The position numbers were made by a program, and so were the translations under genes. Shown in pieces: positions 51,192 through 60,529 of a stretch of DNA of 64,000 nt. The notes under the pieces are model-generated. The model made no database searches. It saw nothing but the letters and a program-made list of their open reading frames with translations, and was not told the origin of the DNA. The stretch is taken from positions 1 through 64,000 of the forward strand of contig CAZCLA010000006.1 in NCBI GenBank assembly GCA_964499285.1. Direction: 5' to 3'. Within the stretch, counting starts at the first letter, position 1. Each line of letters starts with the position of its first letter. Source of the stretch: JAGFIY01 sp964499285. GTDB lineage: Bacteria > Bacteroidota > Ignavibacteria > Ignavibacteriales > Melioribacteraceae.

Positions 51192-52328
51192 TTGATAATA
51201 ATTTCAACCATATTTGTTTTACTGAGTATCTATTACTTCTATTTTTTAGTTTCCATTCATTTCGGAATATTGAGAATCAGAAAGCATAAAACAAAAAATG
51301 CAAAAGAATTTTCGATCTCAATTATAGTACCTTTTCGAAATGAAAGAGAAAACCTGAAAAGAAACATTGAGTCTATTCTTGATCAAAATTATCCAAGCGA
51401 AAAATATGAAGTAATTTTTGTTGATGATAATTCAACGGACGGCAGTTCCGAGATTGTTGAAGAATTTACGAAATCAAGTAACATTAAAATAACTCTTGCT
51501 AAAATTGAAAATGAAAATTCAGCTCGCGGGCATAAAAAGGCAGCAATCGCAAAAGGAATCGAACAAAGCAAAAACGAAATAATCGTTACGACCGATGCCG
51601 ACTGTTTTTTCGGTCCCACATGGTTAAAAAGTATGGTGCAAAACTTCGATGAAGATACTGGGTTAGTTTCTGGTCCGGTCGAGTACAAAAGTGACGGATC
51701 ATTATTTAGTTCGCTTCAAAAGCTTGAATTTTCCGGACTGATTCTTTCAGGAGCCGGATTGATTGGAATAAATAAACCGATAATATGCAACGGTGCAAAT
51801 TTAGCTTTTCGAAAAAAAGTTTTTTATGAAGTTGGTGGATACGATTCGCACATGGAGTTTTCATCCGGAGACGATGAATTTTTAATGCAAAAGATAGCTT
51901 ATACTACAAAATGGAAAATAGGATTTGCATTTTCAAAAGCAGCATTGACTTTTACTATTCCAAGTGAAAATATAGAAAATTTTTTTCAACAGCGAAGAAG
52001 GTGGGCAAGCAAAGGTCTGTATTATCTTAACAGCAAAATTAAACTTAAGCTTATGTTGATTTTCATGTTTTATCTATCGTTAATAATTTTCCCAATTGTA
52101 TCTTTTCTTCATTTGTCAGCTTATTCACTTTTATTTTTGTTAATATTCTTGGCAAAAATTCTTCTAGAGTATAAAATCTTACTTACGGGAAAACACTATC
52201 TGTTTTCAGAACTAAAGTTTGTTTATTATCTTCCCGCACAATTTCTACAGCCGATATACTTAATTTTATCTTCCATTGCAGGTTTATTTGGAAGGTTTAA
52301 TTGGAAAGGAAGGAATCTTGTTAGATAG
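51192..52328 (+). CDS. Family 2 glycosyltransferase, membrane-linked (copy 1)
   Basis: A 378-residue enzyme with an N-terminal transmembrane segment, a GT-A domain and two or three C-terminal segments. GT2 marks are I-I-V-P-F-R-N-E-R, V-D-D-N-S-T-D-G-S, T-T-D-A-D-C-F and the Q-R-R-R-W motif (at about residue 263) for processive or polyprenyl-type transferases. It is related to the GT2 at 52950. The start is TTG 51192, 1 base after the flippase stop. A TTG-started deacetylase overlaps its end. Confidence 0.88.
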   Translation: MIIISTIFVLLSIYYFYFLVSIHFGILRIRKHKTKNAKEFSISIIVPFRNERENLKRNIESILDQNYPSEKYEVIFVDDNSTDGSSEIVEEFTKSSNIKITLAKIENENSARGHKKAAIAKGIEQSKNEIIVTTDADCFFGPTWLKSMVQNFDEDTGLVSGPVEYKSDGSLFSSLQKLEFSGLILSGAGLIGINKPIICNGANLAFRKKVFYEVGGYDSHMEFSSGDDEFLMQKIAYTTKWKIGFAFSKAALTFTIPSENIENFFQQRRRWASKGLYYLNSKIKLKLMLIFMFYLSLIIFPIVSFLHLSAYSLLFLLIFLAKILLEYKILLTGKHYLFSELKFVYYLPAQFLQPIYLILSSIAGLFGRFNWKGRNLVR

Positions 52329-52962
52329 ATTAAGATTATATACACCTCCAAGTATTGTGAAAAAACTATTCCCGGAATTTGTTTGGGACTGTGAGAATGA
52401 AAAGATTCTATTCACATTTGATGATGGTCCAAATCCCGAAACTACATCTAAAATTTTAAGAACTTTAGCAGATAAGAAAATTAAAGCAGTATTTTTTCTC
52501 GTGGGTCAAAATATTGAACGATATAGATCGCTTGTTTCTGAAATTATTTTAGAAGGTCATGTAATTGCAAATCATACCTATTCGCATTATGATGTGTGGG
52601 GATTGAACAGAAAAAAGATTAACTATGAGATAAATAAGTGCTCACGATTGATCGAAGAAGTTCAAGAAAAACCAACTAGATTATTTAGGCCTCCGCACAA
52701 TCGATTCGACTTATGGACTGCTTCTGCATCAAATAAGAACAACTTAAAATGTGTCATCTGGTCGCTTCTAACTTACGATTACAAAAATGATTTAAATATT
52801 GTTAAATTTGCCGGTGAAAGATATCTCAAAAAAAATTCTATAGTTGTGCTTCACGATAGCATCAAATCAAAAGATATAATTGTTGATTCAATAAATTTTC
52901 TTGTGGATCAAATTGAGAACAACGGATATCAAATAGGAAAACCATCTGAATGTTTGAACTAA
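52318..52962 (+). CDS. Polysaccharide deacetylase (NodB domain)
   Basis: A 214-residue NodB-fold enzyme removing acetyl groups from a glycan or peptidoglycan. Motif 1 is T-F-D-D-G-P-N, motif 2 H-T-Y-S-H and motif 3 R-P-P-H-N-R. TTG 52318 is chosen because GGAAGG lies directly upstream and the longer frame runs inside the previous gene. It overlaps the first GT2 by 11 bases and the second by 13 bases. Located between two GT2 genes, it likely edits the sugar they transfer. Confidence 0.88.
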   Translation: MLDRLRLYTPPSIVKKLFPEFVWDCENEKILFTFDDGPNPETTSKILRTLADKKIKAVFFLVGQNIERYRSLVSEIILEGHVIANHTYSHYDVWGLNRKKINYEINKCSRLIEEVQEKPTRLFRPPHNRFDLWTASASNKNNLKCVIWSLLTYDYKNDLNIVKFAGERYLKKNSIVVLHDSIKSKDIIVDSINFLVDQIENNGYQIGKPSECLN

Positions 52963-54041
52963 TTTTTCTTGCAGCAGTTTCTTTGTACTTTATTCAAGTG
53001 ATAGTTTTCATTATCGGTGCACAGAAAAAATTTACTAAAATAAGTGATTCAGAACTGCCAAAGATTTCTGTAATTGTAGCTGCGCGAAACGAAGAACAAA
53101 ATATATCAAGCTGTATTCAATCGCTTGCTAATTTGGAATATCCTGATAATAAGATTGAGATAATTATTGTTGATGACGATTCAACCGACAGAACAAACGA
53201 AATTGTAAAAGAATTTATCTCGGACAAACCTGAGTTTAAAATTGTTAAGCCGACACGACAGATCGGTAAAGTAAAAGGGAAAGCTCGTGCGATTGCAAAC
53301 GGAATCGAAGAATCTTCCGGCGAGATCATCTTAACAACAGATGCCGACTGCATTGTTAATCCAAAATGGGCAACAACATTAGCGTCTTATTACAAAGAAG
53401 ATGTTGCTATGGTGTGTGGTTATACTGATCAATTGTCTGATAATGCATTTTACGGGATGCAAAGCATGGATTTTATTTATCTTTTAGCCGTTGCAGGCGG
53501 TGCGATGAATCTCGGCAAACCTTTAAGCTGCATCGGCAACAATATGTCTTACCGAAAATCTGTTTATTACCAAATCGGCGGATATGAAAAAATCCCATTT
53601 TCGGTTACCGAAGATTTTCAAGTCTTGATGACTATGCACAAGCTTAAAAAGTATAAAATAATTTATCCTCTTGATGAAGGCGGACTTGTTACGAGCAAAC
53701 CCTGTCCTGATCTCAAATCAATTTTCTGGCAGAAGAAAAGATGGGGAGTAGGAGGCCTGGACAGCGATTTGGTTGGATTTGCAGTTATGGCAAGTGCATT
53801 TGTCGCTCATATTTGCATTCTTCTCACTCCTTTTTTCTATTCAATGAATGCTTTGTATTTAACCGGATTTAAATTTATGGTCGACATATTTTTCTTAATT
53901 CCTTTGCACAATAAGCTGAAATTAAAATTTAGATTAAAACATTTTCTCGCATTTGAATTATACTTTATTATATATGTAATAGGACTGCCGTTTGTTCTTT
54001 TATTCAGTAGAAAAATAGTTTGGAAGGAAAGAGAATTTTAA
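52950..54041 (+). CDS. Family 2 glycosyltransferase, membrane-linked (copy 2)
   Basis: A 363-residue GT2 with an N-terminal transmembrane segment. Visible motifs are I-S-V-I-V-A-A-R-N-E-E, I-I-V-D-D-D-S-T-D-R-T, T-T-D-A-D-C-I and Q-K-K-R-W. The sequence is similar in plan to the GT2 at 51192, so the two may be ancient duplicates adding different sugars. The C-terminal part is hydrophobic. ATG 52950 overlaps the deacetylase and its TAA overlaps the ATG of the radical SAM gene. Confidence 0.88.
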   Translation: MFELIFLAAVSLYFIQVIVFIIGAQKKFTKISDSELPKISVIVAARNEEQNISSCIQSLANLEYPDNKIEIIIVDDDSTDRTNEIVKEFISDKPEFKIVKPTRQIGKVKGKARAIANGIEESSGEIILTTDADCIVNPKWATTLASYYKEDVAMVCGYTDQLSDNAFYGMQSMDFIYLLAVAGGAMNLGKPLSCIGNNMSYRKSVYYQIGGYEKIPFSVTEDFQVLMTMHKLKKYKIIYPLDEGGLVTSKPCPDLKSIFWQKKRWGVGGLDSDLVGFAVMASAFVAHICILLTPFFYSMNALYLTGFKFMVDIFFLIPLHNKLKLKFRLKHFLAFELYFIIYVIGLPFVLLFSRKIVWKEREF

Positions 54042-55018
54042 TGCTGCTGCTTTGTAATTATTATGTCACATATAGATGTAATGCTTTCTGTGAATTCTGC
54101 CACTTTGCTGACCATTCCAAATTTAAAGAAACAGAATTTGCAAAATTAAGTGACTTTAAGCGAAACGTTGCTGAACTTAATAAATTCGGCGTTAAGTTTA
54201 TTGATCTAACCGGTGGAGAACCTCTGCTACATAAAGAAATACATATGATGGCGGAATTTGCTCATAACTTGAAAATGCAGACAAGCATAACCACCAATAC
54301 ACTTCTATATCCGAAGTTTGCCGAAAAACTAGCCGGCAAAGTAAATTTACTTCACTTTTCATTAGATTCACCTTATAAGGATGTGCACAACAAAATAAGA
54401 AAAGTTGAATGTTACGATCGCGTGTTTGAAAGTATCGCAATTGCAAAATCATTAGGTGAATTTCCCGATATTCTGTTCACGGTTACGGATGAAACTTACA
54501 AAGACCTTCCGAAAATGTATGAAATTGCACTTAGGGAAAATTTAGTGCTTATAGTTAATCCGGTTTTTTCTTATTTCGGAAATCCAGGTTTATCTGTTGT
54601 TGCAATGGATTACATAGAAGAATTTATTGAAGGTAAACCAAATATATATATGAATAGTGCTTTCATTAAACTTCGTAGGAACGGAGGTAATCATATTGAT
54701 AAGCCCTTGTGCAAAGCAGTCACCAGAGTAATAGTAATTTCGCCATATAATGAAATAGTTCTTCCGTGTTATCATTTCAGAAATAAAAATATTAAAATTA
54801 CGAGTTCAATTTCTGAGATTAGAAAAAAGGAAGAATATAAATATTTTGAAAAGATGGAAGGGAGATTTGATTTTTGCGAAGGGTGTACAGTTAACTGTTA
54901 TTTTGAACCATCGTTCGCCTTTCCCACAAACAACTATGCTTTTGCTAGCATTCCGTCAAAACTGAAGTACAGTTATAATAAATTAATTAAACAAAAATTT
55001 CTATCCACAAAAAAATAG
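54041..55018 (+). CDS. Radical SAM enzyme
   Basis: A 325-residue radical SAM protein. The iron-sulfur motif is Cys13-x3-Cys17-x2-Cys20 in Y-R-C-N-A-F-C-E-F-C, then G-G-E-P-L-L-H, the T-N-T-L strand and S-L-D-S. A late cysteine cluster (F-C-E-G-C-T-V-N-C-Y-F-E-P) probably holds an auxiliary cluster, as in SPASM-type enzymes. The substrate is unknown; the place between GT2 genes and an outer-membrane protein suggests a lipid or glycan modification. ATG 54041 overlaps the previous stop (TAATG) and follows GGAAGGAAAG. Confidence 0.88.
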   Translation: MLLLCNYYVTYRCNAFCEFCHFADHSKFKETEFAKLSDFKRNVAELNKFGVKFIDLTGGEPLLHKEIHMMAEFAHNLKMQTSITTNTLLYPKFAEKLAGKVNLLHFSLDSPYKDVHNKIRKVECYDRVFESIAIAKSLGEFPDILFTVTDETYKDLPKMYEIALRENLVLIVNPVFSYFGNPGLSVVAMDYIEEFIEGKPNIYMNSAFIKLRRNGGNHIDKPLCKAVTRVIVISPYNEIVLPCYHFRNKNIKITSSISEIRKKEEYKYFEKMEGRFDFCEGCTVNCYFEPSFAFPTNNYAFASIPSKLKYSYNKLIKQKFLSTKK

Positions 55019-55028
55019 TCCATTTCAT

Positions 55029-55862
55029 ATGCTCAAAAGAAGCTGTGTAATATTTTTGTTATTTATTATTTCGGGGATTATTTCCGCCCAAGAGAAAACA
55101 GTATTCTTCTCGGATGATTTATTAATTCAACCTTTTACAGCAAACCAGCTCGAGCCGAAGCTGGGGTTTCTATTTCAAACGGGCGAAAATGAATTGAGGT
55201 TGGATATCGGAAATTCAATTGATATTCTTAGAAATGAAATTGAAGAAAATTTAACAATTTCATTTGGTGCGGATTTATTCACGTATACACTTTTACGTGG
55301 AGAATCAAATTTCCATTTTCCGGTTGATGCAGTTGACTATCTCTTTGGATTAAATTTTGGTCTGTTGAAATTAAATGAAAGTTCTGAGTACGGAATTCGT
55401 TTTAGACTAAGCCACATCAGCGCTCATTTTGTGGACGGACATTTTGACGGAACATCTGGAACTTGGAAAGATGGACTCAATCCGAGAGTTTATAGCCGCG
55501 AGTTTATCGAATTTATTCCATTTTATAAAACAGCAGACTTTAGAGTTTATGCCGGTTTCACTTACTTATTTCATGTTGATCCTACTGAAATAAAAAAGGA
55601 TAATTATAAATTGGGATTTGACTATTTCTTGAATCAATCCTTCATTGATTTGTTCATTCCATTTGCCGCATATGATTTGACTGTTATCCATCTTGATAAA
55701 TATACCGCAAATCATTCGATAAGTGCGGGAATTAAGTTCGGGAAAAAAGAGGGGAAAGGTTTCAGTGTTTATTTCAATTACTACGCCGGTAAAAGCATTC
55801 ACGGAGAATATTTTGACCGAACTGTTGAATACTCTGCTGTCGGTATAAATCTGGATTTATAA
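55029..55862 (+). CDS. DUF1207-like outer-membrane protein (copy 2)
   Basis: A 277-residue exported protein sharing the scheme of the gene at 49269: signal peptide ending I-I-S-A-Q, L-R-L-D-I-G-N-S-I-D-I, V-D-A-V-D-Y-L-F-G-L-N-F, R-L-S-H-I-S-A-H-F-V-D-G and the closing beta strand I-N-L-D-L. Both likely form outer-membrane barrels. Pairing suggests related roles at either end of the glycan operon. Confidence 0.65.
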   Translation: MLKRSCVIFLLFIISGIISAQEKTVFFSDDLLIQPFTANQLEPKLGFLFQTGENELRLDIGNSIDILRNEIEENLTISFGADLFTYTLLRGESNFHFPVDAVDYLFGLNFGLLKLNESSEYGIRFRLSHISAHFVDGHFDGTSGTWKDGLNPRVYSREFIEFIPFYKTADFRVYAGFTYLFHVDPTEIKKDNYKLGFDYFLNQSFIDLFIPFAAYDLTVIHLDKYTANHSISAGIKFGKKEGKGFSVYFNYYAGKSIHGEYFDRTVEYSAVGINLDL

Positions 55863-55863
55863 A

Positions 55864-56865
55864 ATGAATCAAAATTTTTCTGAGCCGGAAATAAAATTTT
55901 TTCAACGATCTAACATTAAATCGCATTCAACATTAATTCACCTAGCGCTTTTTATCATAACGTTCATTACTACTGTTATTGCAGGTTTAGAATGGACATC
56001 GGGTACAATGGGACCCTATGAGTTTAATGATTTGGCTCAAGGATTACCTTATGCAATTTCAGCATTATTCTTTCTAACTGCTCATGAATTCGGACATTAT
56101 TTTGCGGCTAAAGCGCACAAAGTGGAAACAACGTTGCCATATTATATTCCGTTCCCGCCAATACCTGGATTTTTCAATTTCGGAACTATGGGAGCTGTGA
56201 TACGAATTAAATCACCAATACCGAATAACAAAGCGATGTTCGATATCGGTGTCGCCGGTCCGCTCGCGGGATTTATCGCATGTATAATAATTCTTGTTGT
56301 CGGGTTTACAAATCTACCCGGACCGGAGTATCTCGAAAAAATTCATCCTGGGTACTTCTCGCCGGACTATAAAAGTTCTGGATTGTACTTTGCATTCGGC
56401 GACACAATTTTGTTTACATTATTAAGAGAAATGTTTTCACAGCCGAATGTTTTTATACCACCGATGAGTGAAATATATCACTATCCTTTTCTTTGTATTG
56501 GTTGGTTTGGATTGTTCGTAACAGCAATGAATATGCTTCCGATTGGGCAGTTGGACGGAGGTCACATTGTTTATAGCATGTTCGGATTAAAAAGGCACGA
56601 GGCTGTTGCAAGTATTTCGATGATTTCTATAAGCACTTTGGGATTTATGGGTTTAGCATCAATTTTACTAAATGTTGAAACCCCAATTGGATGGAGCGGC
56701 TGGCTGTTTTGGGCTTTAATATTGTATTTTATAATAAAAGTGAAACATCCACCGGTTTATGAATTTAAACCATTATCATCGACAAGAATGATTTTAGGGT
56801 GGATTAGCATTTTGATTCTGCTTCTTTCTTTTTCACCCTCGCCCTTTACATTATCGATGGTGTAA
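55864..56865 (+). CDS. Site-2-protease family membrane metalloprotease (M50)
   Basis: A 333-residue polytopic membrane protein. The zinc motif H74-E75-F-G-H78 lies in T-A-H-E-F-G-H-Y-F-A-A, and the second motif N-M-L-P-I-G-Q-L-D-G-G-H holds the third ligand. Family members cut transmembrane substrates such as anti-sigma factors in envelope stress signalling. There is no PDZ domain. It closes the glycan operon; whether it has a functional link is open. Confidence 0.9.
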   Translation: MNQNFSEPEIKFFQRSNIKSHSTLIHLALFIITFITTVIAGLEWTSGTMGPYEFNDLAQGLPYAISALFFLTAHEFGHYFAAKAHKVETTLPYYIPFPPIPGFFNFGTMGAVIRIKSPIPNNKAMFDIGVAGPLAGFIACIIILVVGFTNLPGPEYLEKIHPGYFSPDYKSSGLYFAFGDTILFTLLREMFSQPNVFIPPMSEIYHYPFLCIGWFGLFVTAMNMLPIGQLDGGHIVYSMFGLKRHEAVASISMISISTLGFMGLASILLNVETPIGWSGWLFWALILYFIIKVKHPPVYEFKPLSSTRMILGWISILILLLSFSPSPFTLSMV

Positions 56866-56886
56866 AACGATCTAAATTTAATTGCC

Positions 56887-56918
56887 TTGACATTAACCGC
56901 ATTACTTAACTAAATTCG
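56887..56918 (+). promoter_or_regulatory. Promoter candidate: TTGACA-18-TAAATTCG
   Basis: TTGACA (56887-56892) and TAAATTCG (56911-56918) are 18 bases apart in the 240-base gap before the 57108 gene. It is the third case of this arrangement. The leader would be long, about 180 bases. Confidence 0.5.
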
Positions 56919-57107
56919 TTTGTCAAATTTGAGGGAAATATCGAATAATTTTTACTTTTTTCTAATTTATTTACAAGTTGATGCAGAATATTCTCCCTAA
57001 AATTTTATCGAAGAATCAAAGGAATTTCAAATCATTAGTTTCGGCATACCGGTTAGATTCCTATTATACAAAAAGTAAATTCTATTATAATTCGAAGAAG
57101 TCCCATT

Positions 57108-57932
57108 ATGAAACGTATTGTTGAAATTGCCACATTTATTTTATTTGTAAGTTTGCTTATGCAAGGATGTGATAGTATTCCAGATAATGTTGTTGACAGC
57201 ATTTCCCCTGACTACAACATTCTTGAAATAAATGCCCCGCAATTTTTTAGTTATTCCGACGACGATTCCATTGTTACTCACTCAATCGTCATTGCTAACT
57301 CTCAAGTAATTTCATCCGTAAGATTCTCCCTTGTTTCGCATCTGATGGATGCTTATTTAATTCAAAACGGAGACATGGATTTAATTGCGGAGACGGAAAA
57401 TAATACAGCGACTTATTCAGCTGAATTCGAAATGATGCACGATCTTCCTTCCGGAATGTATGAAATTATGTATTTTGTAGATGACAACATTAATGTACCT
57501 CCTGAAAACAGCAAAAAGGCTGCTTCACATACATTCAATTTTTTTAATGGAATTGGTAATCAACCTCCCGTGATTTCGAATCTTTCAATGAGATACGTTA
57601 ATGAACCGATTTCAACTCTGCGCGATACAATTGATCGGGGAGAAGCTGTTATCTGGTCAATTCTCGTCAATGATCCCAATAGTATTGCAGATGTAAACAA
57701 AGTATCATTTGAACTGTATCGTCCCGACAATTCATTTTTAGGCGAGTTCGATATGTATGATAACGGAGATTTTGAAGGCGCCGGAGATCAAACTGCTGGA
57801 GATCAAATTTATTCTTTGAAGAATTCCTTCAGTTCAACCGCACAGACTGGTTTATGGCAAATGATATTTAAGGCTGTCGACCGGGAAGGCGAACAAAGCA
57901 ATATCATCAATTTTGGATTTTACGTTAAATGA
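57108..57932 (+). CDS. Predicted lipoprotein of unknown function
   Basis: A 274-residue lipoprotein. The signal peptide carries the lipobox L-M-Q-G-C with Cys21 as the acylation site. The remainder is beta-rich, with Ig-like phrases such as N-Q-P-P-V-I-S-N-L-S-M and G-L-W-Q-M-I-F-K-A-V-D-R-E-G. No catalytic motif is found. It overlaps the following Asp-box gene by 4 bases, so they likely act together at the cell surface. Confidence 0.7.
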   Translation: MKRIVEIATFILFVSLLMQGCDSIPDNVVDSISPDYNILEINAPQFFSYSDDDSIVTHSIVIANSQVISSVRFSLVSHLMDAYLIQNGDMDLIAETENNTATYSAEFEMMHDLPSGMYEIMYFVDDNINVPPENSKKAASHTFNFFNGIGNQPPVISNLSMRYVNEPISTLRDTIDRGEAVIWSILVNDPNSIADVNKVSFELYRPDNSFLGEFDMYDNGDFEGAGDQTAGDQIYSLKNSFSSTAQTGLWQMIFKAVDREGEQSNIINFGFYVK

Positions 57933-59512
57933 AAAAAATAATTATTTTAATATTAATATTTTCGACTGTCGTTTTATCCCAAAATTTTCCCATTACCTAT
58001 AGACTGGATAAAAATGAATTTTCAAAACTATCGGCAGAAACTCCAAAAAGTAATTCTATAACAGATATAATTTTTGTCGGCGATACAGTTTGGATCGGCA
58101 CTTCAAGAGGTGTAAGCAGAAGCACGGATTTAGGAGAGACTTGGACTAATTACTATGAAACTCCGGAATTCGGAACTGATGGAATTGCAGCAATCGGATA
58201 TTCTGAAGGAATATTTTGGGCTTCAACCGCAAGATATGAGGATTTAACGACAGGAAGAGAACAAGTTGGAACCGGATTGAAATTTACTACGGACGGAGGA
58301 ACATCCTGGACCGCGATACCTCAACCGGTGGATGATCCCGGCGATTCGTTGATTACTTATGGAATAAATACAATAAGAGCGCTTCCGATAACCGTGACCC
58401 CGCAAAACGTCACTTTTGATATTTCATTTACGCTCGGAACCGTATGGATTGCCTCGTGGTCAAGTGGAATTCGTAAATCCACAAATCTCGGAGAAACTTG
58501 GCAGAGAGTCGTGCTTCCGCCCGATTATTTGAACTCGATAAAACCAACTGACACACTTAATTTTTCTCTTCAAGTGCAGCCAGGAAATTTCGGTCCTGAA
58601 AGTTACTTAAATCATTTGGGTTTTTCGGTGTTGGGTGTAGATGAAAATCTTGTTTTTGCCGGCACGGCAGGCGGAATAAATAAATCAACAGATGGAGGTG
58701 TAAGCTGGGCAAAATTCAGTCATCAGAACCAGGCAAAACCAATTAGCGGAAACTGGGTCTTGGCAATCCGTTACAATAAATTTGACAATTCAGTTTGGGC
58801 AGTTACGAGAAAAGCTGATGATCTAAACGAGTTTACAGGAATAAGTGCATCAACTAACGGAGGTGAAAGTTGGTCAACTTACTTAAACGGAGAATCTGCA
58901 AATAATATTGGATTTCGATATTATAGAACAAATGATGCGATAACCAAAGCCGATGTTATGGTGTCAACTACTTCGGGAGTGTTTAGATCCAAAGATAATT
59001 ATTCATCCTGGATACTACCGATGCTAGTCAGTGATTCAGAGACCGGAGTTCATATTAATACTAACAATTTTTATTCTGCTGATGCCGTGAATATTGATAA
59101 CGGCGAAACCTACATTTTCCTAGGTTCAGCGGGAGGACTCGCAAGATTAAAAGAAACAGGAGATGATTTTTGGTTCGGGGATTGGAAAGTGTATCTGGCA
59201 TCCGAACAATTAAAAAGCGAAAGTGAAACCTATGCATTCCCAAATCCTTTTTCTCCTGATCACGAAACAGTTAGAATCAAGTACAAATTTGAAGGTTCAT
59301 CAAATAAAGTTACTTTAAGGATTTTTGATTTTGGAATGAACTTGGTGAGAACAGTAATTCAAAATGCGGACAGATTTTCGGGCAGAGATAATTTTGAATT
59401 TTGGGACGGAAGGGACGAACAGAAAAATGTTGTTCCGAACGGAGTATATTTTTATAGAATCGATGTCGGCGGCAACGATCCGCTTTTCGGAAAAATATTG
59501 GTAATGAGATAA
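57929..59512 (+). CDS. Asp-box (BNR) repeat protein with T9SS/FlgD-like tail
   Basis: A 527-residue secreted protein. After a signal peptide there are several Asp-box repeats (S-T-D-L-G-E-T-W; T-D-G-G-T-S-W; S-T-D-G-G-V-S-W; S-T-N-G-G-E-S-W) that build a beta-propeller as in sortilin or sialidases. The last about 90 residues carry the P-N-P-F-S-P then W-D-G-R-D-E and G-V-Y-F-Y-R-I-D-V tail, seen as T9SS sorting or FlgD-Ig domain. It is likely a T9SS cargo. It overlaps the lipoprotein and touches the PorV-like gene. Confidence 0.82.
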   Translation: MKKIIILILIFSTVVLSQNFPITYRLDKNEFSKLSAETPKSNSITDIIFVGDTVWIGTSRGVSRSTDLGETWTNYYETPEFGTDGIAAIGYSEGIFWASTARYEDLTTGREQVGTGLKFTTDGGTSWTAIPQPVDDPGDSLITYGINTIRALPITVTPQNVTFDISFTLGTVWIASWSSGIRKSTNLGETWQRVVLPPDYLNSIKPTDTLNFSLQVQPGNFGPESYLNHLGFSVLGVDENLVFAGTAGGINKSTDGGVSWAKFSHQNQAKPISGNWVLAIRYNKFDNSVWAVTRKADDLNEFTGISASTNGGESWSTYLNGESANNIGFRYYRTNDAITKADVMVSTTSGVFRSKDNYSSWILPMLVSDSETGVHINTNNFYSADAVNIDNGETYIFLGSAGGLARLKETGDDFWFGDWKVYLASEQLKSESETYAFPNPFSPDHETVRIKYKFEGSSNKVTLRIFDFGMNLVRTVIQNADRFSGRDNFEFWDGRDEQKNVVPNGVYFYRIDVGGNDPLFGKILVMR

Positions 59513-60514
59513 ATGATAAAAAATGTAGTCATAAAATTTTCTTTTTTGGTTGTTCTTTCATCAATAATGCTGAATGCACAACCTGAATTTTCGCAGATCG
59601 CCGGAAAAGCCGGAGCATTCAGCCGCATGGGCTTTGGAGCGAGAGGAATCGGGATGGGGAATGCACTTTCATCAGTAAGAATGGGAAATCTTTCGGCTTA
59701 TTATAATCCTGCGTTAAGTGTATTTCAAGAAGGAAATAATTTTCAGACCGGTTACTCGTTTCTTTCTATGGATCGTTCAATGAATTTTCTGAATTTCACA
59801 AGACGATTTGAATTTGGTAAAAAGGACGAAAACTCAAAACCGGCTTCGGTCGCAGGAGTGAGTGCAGGTATAATAAACTCAGGTGTTAGTGACATAGACG
59901 GACGAGATAATCAAGGCATTCATACGGAAAATTTATCAACTTCGGAAAATCAATTTTATCTGGCTGTCGCAAATAAATTTTCGGATAAGCTGGCATTGGG
60001 TTTGAACATAAAATTTTATTACTACAAACTGTATGAAGAAGTAACTAGCACGGGAATCGGTTTTGACTTAGGAGTGGTTTATTCTTTCAATTCAAACCTG
60101 GCTTTTTCCTTTGTTATTACGGATCTTAATTCAAAATATAAATGGGATACAACACCTGTCTACGAACAGTCGGGCACTAACTCAATCGACACATTTCCGC
60201 TTATGAAAAAAATTGGAGCATCCTATTATTTTGATGATATTAATTTGTTGACTGCACTCGAATTTGAAAATAGCAATGCAGGAACTAATTATCTGCGCGG
60301 CGGATTTGAGTATGAGGTTTTTGAAAATCTATTTATTCGGAGCGGATTTGACAAATTCGATTTGAGTAATTTTGATGTACCTGTTATACCTTCAGCGGGA
60401 TTTTCTTATTTTTACGTCACAAGTTCGGTAAAAATTGGCGCTGAATATGCTTTTGTTGTTGAACCTTACTCTTCTTCGGACAGACATATAATCGGATTGA
60501 ATTTTAATTTCTAA
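59513..60514 (+). CDS. PorV/PorQ-family outer-membrane protein (copy 1)
   Basis: A 333-residue beta-barrel relative of PorV. The signal peptide ends M-L-N-A-Q. The family block F-G-A-R-G-I-G-M-G-N-A-L-S-S-V and L-S-A-Y-Y-N-P-A-L-S are PorV/PorQ hallmarks. The final strand ends in N-F. Starting next to the stop of the Asp-box protein, it may be a dedicated cargo shuttle, or a UPF0164-type protein of unknown use. Confidence 0.85.
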   Translation: MIKNVVIKFSFLVVLSSIMLNAQPEFSQIAGKAGAFSRMGFGARGIGMGNALSSVRMGNLSAYYNPALSVFQEGNNFQTGYSFLSMDRSMNFLNFTRRFEFGKKDENSKPASVAGVSAGIINSGVSDIDGRDNQGIHTENLSTSENQFYLAVANKFSDKLALGLNIKFYYYKLYEEVTSTGIGFDLGVVYSFNSNLAFSFVITDLNSKYKWDTTPVYEQSGTNSIDTFPLMKKIGASYYFDDINLLTALEFENSNAGTNYLRGGFEYEVFENLFIRSGFDKFDLSNFDVPVIPSAGFSYFYVTSSVKIGAEYAFVVEPYSSSDRHIIGLNFNF

Positions 60515-60529
60515 ATAATACAGCTAAAA

